From NCBI RefSeq assembly GCF_034009455.1, contig NZ_CP125380.1:303501-367500 (forward strand): DNA of 64,000 bases. Direction: 5' to 3'. The notes under the pieces were generated by a model. The model was given only the letters and a program-made list of their open reading frames with translations, was not told the DNA's origin and made no database searches. This DNA is from Pseudomonas sp. P5_109 (GTDB taxonomy: Bacteria; Pseudomonadota; Gammaproteobacteria; Pseudomonadales; Pseudomonadaceae). A program made the position numbers and the translations under genes. Positions 9,198 to 18,087 of the stretch are shown piece after piece (the stretch's first letter is position 1; each line of letters starts with the position of its first letter).

Positions 9198-9254
9198 AAT
9201 CGCCGCTAACCTAAGCCGAATGGGTCAGGCTTTTCTGGCCTAGAGGAGGCCTCC

Positions 9255-10823
9255 TTGCCCTCTCCATCCGCACTGCTAGATCGAAAGGACTGCTCTGACA
9301 GCTTGGTGCCAGCTGCGGAGTATGTACGCATGTCCACCGATCACCAGCGTTATTCCACCGAAAACCAATCGGCGGTTATCCATGCATACGCCGTGAGCAA
9401 TGGCATGGAAATCATCACCACGTATCGAGATGAAGGGAAGAGCGGTCTTGATATCAGAGGGCGCCATGATTTACGCAGGTTGCTTGAAGATGTTCAGGCT
9501 GGGAACGTAAAGTTTCGCGTAATACTGGTCTATGACGTGAGTCGTTGGGGACGCTTCCAAAATACAGATGAGAGTGCTCATTACGAATACCTCTGCACGA
9601 GCGCAGGTATAAAAGTTGTGTATTGCGCGGAGTCCTTCGCCAACGACGGCTCTCCTATGTCTACAATTTGCAAGAGTTTCAAGCGTCACATGGCTGGTGA
9701 ATATAGTCATGAGCTTTCCGCTAAGGTATTCGCGGGGCAATGTCGCTTAGTTGAAAAAGGATTTCACCAGGGAGGGCCAGCAGGATGTGGGTTACGCCGC
9801 GCATTGATCGATGAAAAGAGTGAGTTCAAGGCGGAACTGTCGCGGGGTGAGCATAAGAGTATTCAGACCGATAGGGTCATCTTAATTCCTGGCCCGGCAG
9901 GCGAAGTTGAGTTGGTTCAGCGCATCTATCATCAATTCGTCCACAACGGCATGAACGAACGTGAAATTGCAAATGAACTGAATGCTGAAGGCCAGGTCAC
10001 CGACTTTGATCGTCCATGGAGTCGAGGTAGCGTGCACCAAGTGCTTACCAATGAAAAATATATTGGTAACAACGTCTATAACAAAACATCTTCAAAACTA
10101 CGAGAAGGCAGTAGTCGCAACCCGCCAGAGAAGTGGGTTCGTTGTGATGGGGCATTCCAGGGAATTGTATCGCTGGAGTTATTTGCTAGCGTTCGTGAAA
10201 TCATCTTGCAGCGCTCGTACCGCCTGGAGGATGCGCAACTGCTAGAATTGCTTCGTAGTCTCCTACAGCAGGCGGGCTCATTGTCCGGAATGCTCATCGA
10301 TGAGCAGGACAATATGCCCTCCAGCACGACCTACATAAATCGTTTTGGCGGCCTTTTACGTGCCTATACCCTTATAGGTTACAGACCAGACCGGGACTAT
10401 CGGTATTTGGAGATCAATCGGTCCCTGAGACGGATGCACCCGCAGGTTCTTAACGATATCGTAAGACACCTGAAGTTCGTTGAAGCAGACGTCGAGCTCA
10501 ACGACCAAAATGACCTGCTGACGGTTAACGGTGAATGGACGGCATCAGTGGTCATTGCTAGATGCCAGCCCACGCTCGCAGGCACTCTCCGCTGGAAGCT
10601 TAGATTCGATAATAGCCTCACGCCGGATATCACCATCGCTGCCCGCATGGAACAAACGAACTCTCAAGTTAGGGATTATTACCTGATTCCCAGCATCGAC
10701 ATGGGGGCATGGCCACAAAAGATGGTCGAAGAAAACAGCCCATTGATTGATAGCTATCGTTTCACGACGCTGGACGTAATTGATGAGTTGGCAGCGCGTT
10801 GCCCCCTCAAGGAGGTTTATTAA
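9255..10823 (+). CDS. Large serine recombinase
   Basis: 522 aa, starting with TTG at 9255, supported by GAGGAGGC 5 nt upstream. The N-terminal resolvase domain (about 20-165) has the catalytic serine in YVRMSTDHQR (Ser27), the DEGKSGLDIRGR segment and the arginine-containing VYDVSRWGRF motif. The Recombinase domain follows (about 185-300: RIYHQFVHNGMNEREIANEL, then KYIGNNVYNK). The remaining C-terminal 200 residues show no zinc-ribbon cysteine cluster typical of phage serine integrases, so this part may differ in DNA or partner binding. The gene is 370 bp from the left end of the island and its stop codon overlaps the start of the next gene (TAATG). The likely role is movement of the island or of its modules; the actual target site is unknown. 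Confidence 0.88.
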   Translation: MPSPSALLDRKDCSDSLVPAAEYVRMSTDHQRYSTENQSAVIHAYAVSNGMEIITTYRDEGKSGLDIRGRHDLRRLLEDVQAGNVKFRVILVYDVSRWGRFQNTDESAHYEYLCTSAGIKVVYCAESFANDGSPMSTICKSFKRHMAGEYSHELSAKVFAGQCRLVEKGFHQGGPAGCGLRRALIDEKSEFKAELSRGEHKSIQTDRVILIPGPAGEVELVQRIYHQFVHNGMNEREIANELNAEGQVTDFDRPWSRGSVHQVLTNEKYIGNNVYNKTSSKLREGSSRNPPEKWVRCDGAFQGIVSLELFASVREIILQRSYRLEDAQLLELLRSLLQQAGSLSGMLIDEQDNMPSSTTYINRFGGLLRAYTLIGYRPDRDYRYLEINRSLRRMHPQVLNDIVRHLKFVEADVELNDQNDLLTVNGEWTASVVIARCQPTLAGTLRWKLRFDNSLTPDITIAARMEQTNSQVRDYYLIPSIDMGAWPQKMVEENSPLIDSYRFTTLDVIDELAARCPLKEVY

Positions 10824-11725
10824 TGACCGTCCCGTCAACTGTCCGCGACCGCGTCGCGCTAATTCCAATATCGGAAATTCACATCCTGAATCCTCGCACA
10901 AGAAACAAAAGGGTTCATCGCGAGCTAATTGAAAATATCAAGACTGTTGGCCTTAAACGACCAATCACGGTCAGTCGAAAAGAGTTCCCTAAAGGACCTT
11001 TCCATTATGACCTAGTGTGCGGGCAAGGTCGTCTCGAAGCGTTCCTCGCTCTAGAGGCTACAGAGATTCCGGCATTTCTGATCGATGCTGTGGAAGAAGA
11101 TTGTCTGGTAATGAGCCTGGTTGAGAACGTGGCCCGAAGGCTACATCGCCCCATAGATCTAATGAATGAAGTCGGCCGTTTGAAGGAAAGGGGAAAAACG
11201 GACTCGGAAATTGCTGAAATAATTGGCACCACAGCGTCATGGGTCAACATGATCGTTGGCTTACTTGAGCGCGGCGAAGAAAAACTACTGTCTGCCGTGG
11301 AAACTGGATTGATTCCACTCAGCATGGCGACAGAAATTGCCCGTAGCAGTGAAAGTGACATACAAAACGTGCTCACCGATGCCTACGAGCGCGGTATAAA
11401 AGGAAAGAAAATTAACAAGCTACGGCACCTTCTAGAACTGAGGGCTAAAAAAGATAAACTAGTGCGAGGGGACCCATTAGGAGTTAGCCAGAATAAAAAG
11501 AAGAAAATCACCCCCGCAGACTTGAGGCGACTATTCGAACGGGAGGCTGAACGACAGCGCCTTATGGTAAAAAAAGCGGCGTTTACCCACGATCGAGTTG
11601 TTTTCGCTATTCAGGCTATTAAAGAGCTTTTATCGGTCAGTGATTTCGAAAAACTACTTGTTACTGAACATCTGGATTTATTGCCCAAGCTAGTACAGGC
11701 CCGCCTTAGGCATGGAGGGACATAG
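10823..11725 (+). CDS. ParB/KorB-like DNA-binding protein
   Basis: 300 aa from the ATG at 10823, which overlaps the recombinase stop by one base; AAGGAGG lies just upstream, so translation is coupled. The ParB N-terminal domain carries the GxxRxxA nucleotide (CTP) motif as GQGRLEA (residues 67-73) and the ENVAR box (about 101-105). A KorB-like helix-turn-helix (KTDSEIAEIIGTTASWVNMI) follows at about 124-145. No partner ParA is nearby. In plasmids such proteins bind parS or operators; here the operon with a serine recombinase suggests a role in recombination control, element maintenance or autoregulation (inference). Confidence 0.82.
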   Translation: MTVPSTVRDRVALIPISEIHILNPRTRNKRVHRELIENIKTVGLKRPITVSRKEFPKGPFHYDLVCGQGRLEAFLALEATEIPAFLIDAVEEDCLVMSLVENVARRLHRPIDLMNEVGRLKERGKTDSEIAEIIGTTASWVNMIVGLLERGEEKLLSAVETGLIPLSMATEIARSSESDIQNVLTDAYERGIKGKKINKLRHLLELRAKKDKLVRGDPLGVSQNKKKKITPADLRRLFEREAERQRLMVKKAAFTHDRVVFAIQAIKELLSVSDFEKLLVTEHLDLLPKLVQARLRHGGT

Positions 11726-11727
11726 CT

Positions 11728-12675
11728 ATGTCTGATTCAATACAACAATCCATTTGCCTTCAGCCGAAATTCACTCCGAAAAAATCGTTCTTAGATGAGT
11801 GTGTTCGAGTTGAAGTCGCCAATATCCAGGCTCTTAAAATTTCACGGCCAGCAGTAAAAGACAGCCTAAAATATCAACAAATTTTCGCATCGATACAAGA
11901 TGTTGGATTGGTAGAGCCTCCAGTAGTTATGCCAGTACCTGGCCGTAGTGGATATTATTTTTTGCTTGATGGGCATCTACGCATTGAAGCGCTGAAGGAT
12001 TTGGGAGAGCTGGAAGTAGATTGTCTCGTGGCAACCGACGATGACACGTATTCGTACAACAAACGGACTAATAGGTTATCTGCGGTCCAAAGTAATAAAA
12101 TGATTGTGCGGGCTATGGGGCGTGGGGTTTCGGCAGAGCGGCTTGGCAAAGCTCTTGGGTTATCACCGCAAACAATCAAGCAGAAATTTCGTCTGCTTAA
12201 TGGCATTTGTGCGGAAGTCGTTGCGCTTCTGGGCGACACAGAATGTCCAGCAAACGTATTCAATCTTCTTCGACAAATGAAACCGCTGAGGCAAATAGAA
12301 GCAGCCGAACTGATGATCGGGAACAAAAACCTCTCAGGCTTACTCGCTAAAGCGCTTTTGGCCGCCACGCCGCCTGACCAGTTGGCAGTAGCGAGAAAAC
12401 CTCAACCTGAGCAGCATGTTTCGGCAGAATCAATTGCTCGCCTGGAGCGTGAGCTCGCCGCATTACAGATGCAGATCAAGACAGTGGAAGAAGATTACGG
12501 ACCGGATGTGCTTCATCTCACGGTCATCAAGGGCTACCTAACCAGTCTGCTTGCAAATGCTGCCGTAGTGCGATGGTTGGCCAGGCACCAACCAGAGTTC
12601 TTGAGGGAATTTCAATCTATAGCCGAGCTGACTGAGCTGCCTTGGGGAAGTGACGAATCAGCCCTTTCTGCCTGA
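11728..12675 (+). CDS. ParB-like protein with RepB C-terminal domain
   Basis: 315 aa, starting 2 nt after the preceding stop. It has a ParB N-terminal domain with GHLRIEA (residues 82-88, GxxRxxA pattern) and a helix-turn-helix around SAERLGKALGLSPQTIKQKF. The C-terminal region (about 225-305: ESIARLERELAALQMQIKTV, YGPDVLHLTVIKGYLTSLL, VVRWLARHQPEFLREF) resembles the C-terminal domain of plasmid RepB partition proteins. It is the third gene of a tightly packed operon with the serine recombinase and the first ParB-like gene. The two ParB-like proteins differ strongly, so they probably are not redundant and may act as a pair. Confidence 0.82.
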   Translation: MSDSIQQSICLQPKFTPKKSFLDECVRVEVANIQALKISRPAVKDSLKYQQIFASIQDVGLVEPPVVMPVPGRSGYYFLLDGHLRIEALKDLGELEVDCLVATDDDTYSYNKRTNRLSAVQSNKMIVRAMGRGVSAERLGKALGLSPQTIKQKFRLLNGICAEVVALLGDTECPANVFNLLRQMKPLRQIEAAELMIGNKNLSGLLAKALLAATPPDQLAVARKPQPEQHVSAESIARLERELAALQMQIKTVEEDYGPDVLHLTVIKGYLTSLLANAAVVRWLARHQPEFLREFQSIAELTELPWGSDESALSA

Positions 12676-12806
12676 GCCTGTGAAGGCCCAAGAATTAGGC
12701 AAAATCAGCTGTCTACCAAATACTCGGCCCAATTCAATTCTCGATAGGATGTGAGGGTGTTGCTGCGCTATCGTCGAAATCATGGTTTTGATACTGTTTT
12801 CTTCGC

Positions 12807-12832
12807 AGCGCGCATACCACGTGAAATTTGAA
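12807..12832 (+). repeat. Island boundary motif, copy 2
   Basis: This copy contains AGCGCGCATACCACGTGAAA followed by TTTGAA. The ACCACGTGAAA core is closest to a parS half-site. It lies 14 bp beyond the stop codon of the nuclease gene and separates that gene from the recombinase-ParB operon. Confidence 0.6.
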
Positions 12833-12845
12833 CAAGAAACAAAAG

Positions 12846-13892
12846 CTATGACATTAAATAGTATTGTGATTGCAGTTTTTTCGTGAGTTCTGGTAGACAC
12901 TTTTTGAGTTGCGTGTATGGGTTTTCGTCAAAGAAGAAAATGATGACTTCACTTTCTCTCACGCCCTTGTTCGAAAGCTTACCGGGCTTCAAATCGTAAT
13001 CCGCACTGATGGTGGATGCTAGTTCGCGCAACGCCAATAGGCGCTGCTTTTTACGGGCGTCTATCTCAGGCCGGTCTTTGGGGATGGCCGCGTACTGGTT
13101 GACTCGAAGGTAGGTTCTCCCCGCTCGCGAATCCACTCTCCAAAATAATGTTTCGTTTTTCCCTTCGTAGTAGCCCTCACGCCGACAAATATCCAGCTGA
13201 GTCCAAGGTGTGCCGTTCATGTTGACGCCTTTCTTGAATTTCAAAGAAGGGTCACTGTTCTTGAGTTGGTCATAGAGCTCACCGATGAAGTGCCGTTGAC
13301 CGATGGCGCTTTGAAATGCGGTTGGGCAGGAGATGGCTAAGCGCTGAAAGACCTGTTCTTCCTTAGAAATCCAGGCGTCTTTCAGGAACGCACAGTACTG
13401 ATCGATGATTAGGTGGTACGGCGCTAAAAAGCTAACCGCTTGATAGAAATCATGGGCGGATATCAGCTGATAGCCCTGTAGATTCTGCCGCTCCCAGGTG
13501 TCGACATAGCCGATTTTGAAATAGATGTACTTGTCGCAATTCGGGAAGCGTTCCCGATAGCGATTGAGTTGATCGGAGTGAAAGGTCGATGAGGTTTTGT
13601 TCTCAAACAGGATACGTCGAGGCGTGCTGTTGACCTCAAAACTCAGGAGTAAATCGACGTTGCCGGATTGGAGCACGGGTTCGATTTTGACGGGCGTCTC
13701 GTCTTCTGCAATGAGCCCTAGGGCGTGAAATACCTGAGAACGATAATCTGCGAGGACTGGGTTGACCTCCAGCTCCTTGAAAAACCACGCCAAGAAAGCA
13801 TCAGTACTGAGTTCCTTAGGGGCGTACATGAACAGATTATTCAACGTTTCTTCCTTGAGTGGGTGGGTTGAGGGGAGGGCCTCGACGACCAT
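12846..13892 (-). CDS. PD-(D/E)XK nuclease family protein, candidate defence gene
   Basis: 348 aa. The fold is suggested by a helical start (KELSTDAFLAWFFKEL), GNVDLLLSF with Asp80, and RILFENKTSS with Glu97 and Lys99: the D...ExK signature of this nuclease superfamily. A later YKGYVDTW-like strand and helices follow. The C-terminal half (about 200-348) is unassigned. The only good Shine-Dalgarno (AGGAG) lies 19 nt before the ATG; an in-frame ATT 12 nt upstream of the ATG would be at ideal distance. This is a single gene in a 1.25-kb segment bordered by two copies of the island motif, opposite in strand to its neighbours. A phage-defence role is inferred from family and context only. Confidence 0.72.
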   Translation of the reverse strand: MVVEALPSTHPLKEETLNNLFMYAPKELSTDAFLAWFFKELEVNPVLADYRSQVFHALGLIAEDETPVKIEPVLQSGNVDLLLSFEVNSTPRRILFENKTSSTFHSDQLNRYRERFPNCDKYIYFKIGYVDTWERQNLQGYQLISAHDFYQAVSFLAPYHLIIDQYCAFLKDAWISKEEQVFQRLAISCPTAFQSAIGQRHFIGELYDQLKNSDPSLKFKKGVNMNGTPWTQLDICRREGYYEGKNETLFWRVDSRAGRTYLRVNQYAAIPKDRPEIDARKKQRLLALRELASTISADYDLKPGKLSNKGVRESEVIIFFFDENPYTQLKKCLPELTKKLQSQYYLMS

Positions 13893-14056
13893 TAGCCGTT
13901 GAATTCGTCTTCTCCTAAGGTTGCTGTCTGTATTATTCGGGTTGCCGGTTTGACCCTTTTGCTGGTTGCTGACTCATAGCTTACAAGCCAACGAAGTGCC
14001 TAGTCCTCCAATCCTTTCATAGTGGTGAGGCCCGTCCAGAAAGCGACATGTTTCAT

Positions 14057-14082
14057 ACCACGGGTACCGCGTGACTCATACA
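14057..14082 (+). repeat. Island boundary motif, copy 3
   Basis: This copy contains ACCACGGGTACCGCGTGAC, then TCATACA. The right part of the motif (GTACCGCGTGAC) is intact and the left part is diverged. It lies between the nuclease gene and the integrase-DUF927 pair. Confidence 0.55.
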
Positions 14083-14198
14083 CTGAAAAACTTCAGCTTC
14101 TCTGAAATGGAGCGTGGCAAATGCGGGCTTGCTACCGTTCGTCGGGATTAATGAAAGCCGACGATCAACCAAATTTGCATGTGGAACGATATTTGCTC

Positions 14199-14237
14199 AA
14201 CCGTTTTGGCAAGGATGTCCTTCTCAAAACGGTTTTT
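14199..14237. terminator. Terminator-like hairpin
   Basis: AACCGTTTT (14199-14207) pairs with AAAACGGTT (14226-14234) across an 18-nt loop, followed by TTT. The loop is long for a rho-independent terminator, so this could equally be a regulatory or recombination inverted repeat upstream of the integrase. Confidence 0.4.
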
Positions 14238-14458
14238 GAGTAGGGACGCGCTTGTAAAAAAATCGATAAAAGCAAAAAACGCGAAAAAACAATTCCCTTC
14301 ACAAAGCACATTGATCTCTTTAGATTCGTTTTAGTCAGTTCGGTCAGGTCTCTTCGATACTAACCATGCTGACGACTACTAATCGCGACACTAATTTACT
14401 TACTAGTTGGACACCCAAATGAATATTTATGGCACAAAGCATTGTGTGGAGAATCCGT

Positions 14459-15568
14459 ATGCCTGTTACAAAGCCAGTAAAACAGATCGAATGTAGAGAC
14501 CCCGTTGTAAATAGTCTGATTGTAATTAGCTATCTAGGCACTAATAGTGTCACTTACTGCATGCGTGAAACGACTAAAGAACGTCGCCGCACCACGTTAG
14601 GAACGTCCAAGGATCTGACGTTAACGCAGGCCCGCATCAAGGCATTGGAGGTTGAGGGAGCAGGTTGCAACAAAGCCTCTTTGACGCTTTCCCAAGTCTT
14701 CGAGCAGTATGAGCAATCCGGCGAGTACAGCGGCAAACGCAGTATGGGTCGTGAGCGTAAGCGTTATGATTCCACCGTTGCGCCGTTACTGGGTAAAAAA
14801 GAAATCAAAGCAATCAGCTTGGCAGATATTCAAGCCGTTTTGGCATCACTGCGTGCTTCGTTAAGCGATGCGACCAAAAATCGATATCTCGCCATGTTGC
14901 GTTCTATTTTTCGGTTTGCTGTGGATCACGACTACTGTGAAAAGGATCCGACTCGTAGCATCAAGCTCAAGCGCGAAGTGCCGGTCAAGCTGTATGAAGT
15001 GAACGATGAACTAATCAACCGTCTCGCTGTGGCTGTGGACTGGTTAGAAGAACGTTTTCCGCGAACGTCTTGTCTCGTGGAACTGTTGTTGCTGACCGGC
15101 ATGCGGTTAGGCGAAGCGCTCTCCCTCAAGTGGGGGGACGTTGATTTTACGCTATTACAGATCACTTTACGGACCACCAAAAGCGGTCGACCCCGCCACG
15201 TTCCCATCAGCGACGAATGCAGTGAAGTGCTGGATCGGCTAGCAGAGGTAACTGCTGACTTTCCCAAAGATGGCTGGCTGTTTCCATCATCGTTTGGGCC
15301 GTCACATATGACCCGACCAGTGCGCCCATGGAAAAAAGCTTGTCGGGCAGCACGACTCCCCTTGTCATTACGTTTTCATGACTTGCGCCATATTTTTGCC
15401 TCGGCCTGCGTCAAGGATGGTATCCCGCTGTACACGGTGCAAGGCTTGCTCGGCCATTCCTCCATCCGGATGAGCGAGCGATATGCCGCATTGGCGTCCT
15501 CAGACCTGTTGAAGGCCAGTTGTCGTGTTTCAAGCGCCCTTGCCCTCCGCTCAGGAGGTGTTAAATGA
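14459..15568 (+). CDS. Tyrosine recombinase (integrase)
   Basis: 369 aa from the ATG at 14459, chosen because GGAGA lies 7 nt upstream; an ATG 30 bp earlier lacks a ribosome site. The catalytic residues are visible: Arg in LLLTGMRLGEALSLKWGDVD, HDLRH in RFHDLRHIFASAC, GH in QGLLGHSSIRMSERY, and the nucleophile Tyr in that last segment (SERYAALAS). The N-terminal core-binding domain (LTLSQVFEQYEQ through KNRYLAMLRSIFRFAV) is of the phage-integrase type. It overlaps the next gene by 4 bp (ATGA), so integrase and helicase-like protein are made together. Its attachment site is not evident; it lies over 13 kb from the intact tRNA. Confidence 0.88.
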   Translation: MPVTKPVKQIECRDPVVNSLIVISYLGTNSVTYCMRETTKERRRTTLGTSKDLTLTQARIKALEVEGAGCNKASLTLSQVFEQYEQSGEYSGKRSMGRERKRYDSTVAPLLGKKEIKAISLADIQAVLASLRASLSDATKNRYLAMLRSIFRFAVDHDYCEKDPTRSIKLKREVPVKLYEVNDELINRLAVAVDWLEERFPRTSCLVELLLLTGMRLGEALSLKWGDVDFTLLQITLRTTKSGRPRHVPISDECSEVLDRLAEVTADFPKDGWLFPSSFGPSHMTRPVRPWKKACRAARLPLSLRFHDLRHIFASACVKDGIPLYTVQGLLGHSSIRMSERYAALASSDLLKASCRVSSALALRSGGVK

Positions 15569-17766
15569 GTAAGTTCTTTTCAAGCGACGCGCTGAGCGCT
15601 GATGCCGTTGATGCCGTGCTGCGGGCTGGTGGAAAAGCTCTGGATGGAGTGCCAGGCTCACTCATGGGTGTAAAAAGTATCGAGTTCAATGAAAAAACGG
15701 TGATTTTTTCGCTGCCGAAAATACATCGAGCTCACAACGAACTTATGCCGATTTTCAAGACGCATTGTTTGATTTTTCAAACAAGCGCTGCAACATTTTT
15801 GCCCTTTCCAAAAGAGGCCATTAATGACACCAAATTACTGGTGTTTTTACAGCAGTCCTTGGCCAGGATCGGTTTAAGTGTTGACGTAGGGGGGGCTAGC
15901 AAAGACCCGGTGCATGGCCAATGGTTAATTCCAGTGAGCGGCGAAAAACCTAAGTCGCATCCCTTTGAGTTTCTGGAAATCATTGAGTCTCAAAGCATAG
16001 GTTTGATTGAGTCGATGTATGGGCACACTCAGCTAAAGGGTTTTGAGTTTTCGCTAGAAAAAGTCCGATTACGTAAAAAGCAAGACGTGGAGGATGTTGC
16101 ACCTTGTATTTGGATTGATAAAGTATTAATTGATCCAGCTATGGATCACTACTTTACGCGGATTAACATTCTGCGCCGTTCAGGGAAAAAATATGGCGTG
16201 CTCTCGGCGGTTGTCCCCAATGCTGACCTCCAAGACTCCAAAAAACTAACGGAGTGGGTGTTGGCTAGGACGCCGAGTGTTGTCGATCGCAAGTCATTGG
16301 CGGCCCTTGTTAAGGAGCTCCTTCGAGCTGCTTTTGATCAAATCGGCGAGCAAGTTTGGATACGTACTGAAGGTTGGTTCCTAGGTGAGGGGGGGGTAAT
16401 CGAAGGCTGTGCATGTGGTCAGGAGTTACTGCTGGCTCCTGGGATCAAAACGGATCAGTTTCACATGGATATTGTTGCACCGAAGCTTTCGCAAAAGGGA
16501 ACGCTTAGTGGCTGGAATGATGCTGTTCTGGGCCCTGTAAGTCAGAACTTCACCCTCATGGGCGCGTTACAACTCGGATTAGCAGGGTTGATGGTCGACT
16601 TAGTGCCTGGATTGTCATCTGGCATTTTCAACTTCTTCGGCGGCGCAGGTCGGGGAAAGACTTTGTTGCTATCTACCGTGGCGGGTCTGTTTGGCAATAG
16701 CGGTGCGCCGGGGCAAAGTAAACCAGGTCAGGTGGGCAATCCCATGATTGAGACATTTGGCTCAACGCAACGAGCACTTCAGGCCAAAGGTCAGCAAACG
16801 TCGGTCGGCCCATTTCTGATTGATGAAATCGGAAGTAATGGTTACGGCGTCCTAGACAGCTATGTCTACGAGACGGGCAACGGTAGTTGTCGTACTCGGC
16901 TTACCAGCAATGGAGATGTGCAAGAGTCGCCACCCAAAACGTTGTTCGTCCTGACGACAGGTGAGGTTTCAATCATGTCTTTGGTCAGCCGTAATGCCAA
17001 ACAGGGTATTTATGATCGGGGCGTGGATATCAATGTCGGGGGGGGCGGTGTCGACTTTCCAGAGCAGGAAACCGAAGTGTTTGCCTTCTTACCAGACCAA
17101 GTCAAAAAAGCCCTTTCGGCGGGTGTTTCGCAGCAGTACGGTACAGTTGCCCCAGCGTTTGTCCGGGCTCTTTTAGCTGAGATGAAGGCCCAGAGCTGGG
17201 AGCAGGAACTTGCCGACAAGCGTCAGGAACTCGCTAGCATGTTGCCTAGTTATGCCAGCAAGGGCGGCGCGGATCGCGTGGTATTGCGATTTGCGCTCGC
17301 GATACTGGCCGGGGAAGTGGCTCTGCGGAATGGTGTGTTCAGCAAGCAATATGTGGATGAGACAGACCTGTTCAACGGTGTGTTGGTGTGCGTTCTTCGT
17401 TGGGTGACTACTCGCTGGAATCATCTGTTTGTGTTGGCCGATGTACTAACTTCGCAAAAGCGCATACCGCTCTCCACGCCAAAATCCGGTTTGCCGTTGT
17501 ATCGCCATAAAGATCAAAGCGGCGGCATGCCGACGTTGATGATTGCCAAAGAATTTTTGGAAGATTTTTTCCCAGGCAGCAATTCACTTGAAACCATCAG
17601 CAAGCGATTTAAGGAAGATAATCTGATTTTTCGTTTTGAGGCCGGGCGCAATACGGTGGGCAAGGAACCGTACTACCACCTTAGAACCGAATGGCTGCTG
17701 GAACATCAAATTGAATGGTCTGAGGAGCGGGAGCGCTTCGAGGTAATTCATAAACCTGATATGTGA
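15565..17766 (+). CDS. DUF927 superfamily-II-like helicase/replication protein
   Basis: 733 aa; the ATG overlaps the integrase stop (ATGA). The C-terminal half has a DUF927-type ATPase core: Walker A FFGGAGRGKTLLLSTVAGLFG at about 356-375, Walker B FLIDEIGS at about 417-424, followed by FVLTTGEVSI and the RNAKQGIYDRGVDI segment typical of this family. The N-terminal 350 residues are poorly conserved by eye; a cysteine pair (GCACG) occurs near 290. DUF927 proteins are common on phages and integrative elements, where they are thought to act with or instead of a primase in replication. Coupling to an integrase suggests that excision and replication are linked. GC is below that of the core genome. 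Confidence 0.78.
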   Translation: MSKFFSSDALSADAVDAVLRAGGKALDGVPGSLMGVKSIEFNEKTVIFSLPKIHRAHNELMPIFKTHCLIFQTSAATFLPFPKEAINDTKLLVFLQQSLARIGLSVDVGGASKDPVHGQWLIPVSGEKPKSHPFEFLEIIESQSIGLIESMYGHTQLKGFEFSLEKVRLRKKQDVEDVAPCIWIDKVLIDPAMDHYFTRINILRRSGKKYGVLSAVVPNADLQDSKKLTEWVLARTPSVVDRKSLAALVKELLRAAFDQIGEQVWIRTEGWFLGEGGVIEGCACGQELLLAPGIKTDQFHMDIVAPKLSQKGTLSGWNDAVLGPVSQNFTLMGALQLGLAGLMVDLVPGLSSGIFNFFGGAGRGKTLLLSTVAGLFGNSGAPGQSKPGQVGNPMIETFGSTQRALQAKGQQTSVGPFLIDEIGSNGYGVLDSYVYETGNGSCRTRLTSNGDVQESPPKTLFVLTTGEVSIMSLVSRNAKQGIYDRGVDINVGGGGVDFPEQETEVFAFLPDQVKKALSAGVSQQYGTVAPAFVRALLAEMKAQSWEQELADKRQELASMLPSYASKGGADRVVLRFALAILAGEVALRNGVFSKQYVDETDLFNGVLVCVLRWVTTRWNHLFVLADVLTSQKRIPLSTPKSGLPLYRHKDQSGGMPTLMIAKEFLEDFFPGSNSLETISKRFKEDNLIFRFEAGRNTVGKEPYYHLRTEWLLEHQIEWSEERERFEVIHKPDM

Positions 17767-17833
17767 GGGCTTCAGCCGGATTGATTTGACTTGTATCGTC
17801 GCTCGTTCTTGCGACGTTCACCCACTCAGCACT

Positions 17834-17878
17834 AAGCCCTGCGTTCTTCTAGGAAGACGTGGGGCTTTTGTGTTTTTG
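17834..17878 (+). terminator. Rho-independent terminator after the DUF927 gene
   Basis: AAGCCC at 17834 pairs with GGGCTT ending at about 17867, extended by a weaker inner stem (GCGTTCTTC / GAAGACGT), and is followed by TTTTGTGTTTTT. It ends the integrase-DUF927 operon. Confidence 0.7.
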
Positions 17879-17901
17879 AAAGGCTGGTCAGTAACTGAAG
17901 T

Positions 17902-17956
17902 GTTCGCCCGGTACAGAACTGCCCCTGCGCCGATTGTGAATCGACACCGGGCGAAC
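17902..17956. repeat. 11-bp perfect inverted repeat with 33-nt spacer
   Basis: GTTCGCCCGGT at 17902-17912 and ACCGGGCGAAC at 17946-17956 are exact complements. It lies in the 320-bp gap between the converging DUF927 and WYL genes, beyond the terminator, with no T-run. It may be a structured RNA, a recombination site or a protein-binding site. The rest of the gap holds nothing recognisable. Confidence 0.6.
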
Positions 17957-18087
17957 GGCGGTTAGGATACCGAAGCTCATTTTATCCCTACCGCTTTTTT
18001 CGAACCCGACGGTTGCCAATCGGACGAACGTTTCATGATGATTCGATGTTTAATCCTTCCTGTGTGATAACGCCGACATGCTGTTGC

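Larger units (their letters stand above)
8882..9254. other. Island left end, non-coding
   Basis: There is no convincing gene in this 370-bp stretch between the tRNA fragment and the serine recombinase. It contains copy 1 of the repeated island motif (9050-9075) and a CACGTG-centred palindrome (9180-9197) just upstream of the recombinase-parB operon, so it probably holds that operon's promoter and control sites. Confidence 0.5.
13893..14458. other. AT-rich intergenic segment between nuclease and integrase
   Basis: No gene is apparent. It contains motif copy 3 (14057-14082), a long hairpin (14199-14234) followed by an A-rich tract near 14256-14300, and the likely integrase promoter. It could hold the integrase's own attachment or control sites, but none is identified. 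Confidence 0.45.

Noticed and set aside
10823..12675. Plasmid partition locus
   Set aside because: No ParA ATPase and no plasmid replication initiator of the RepC type; the genes are tied to a recombinase instead.
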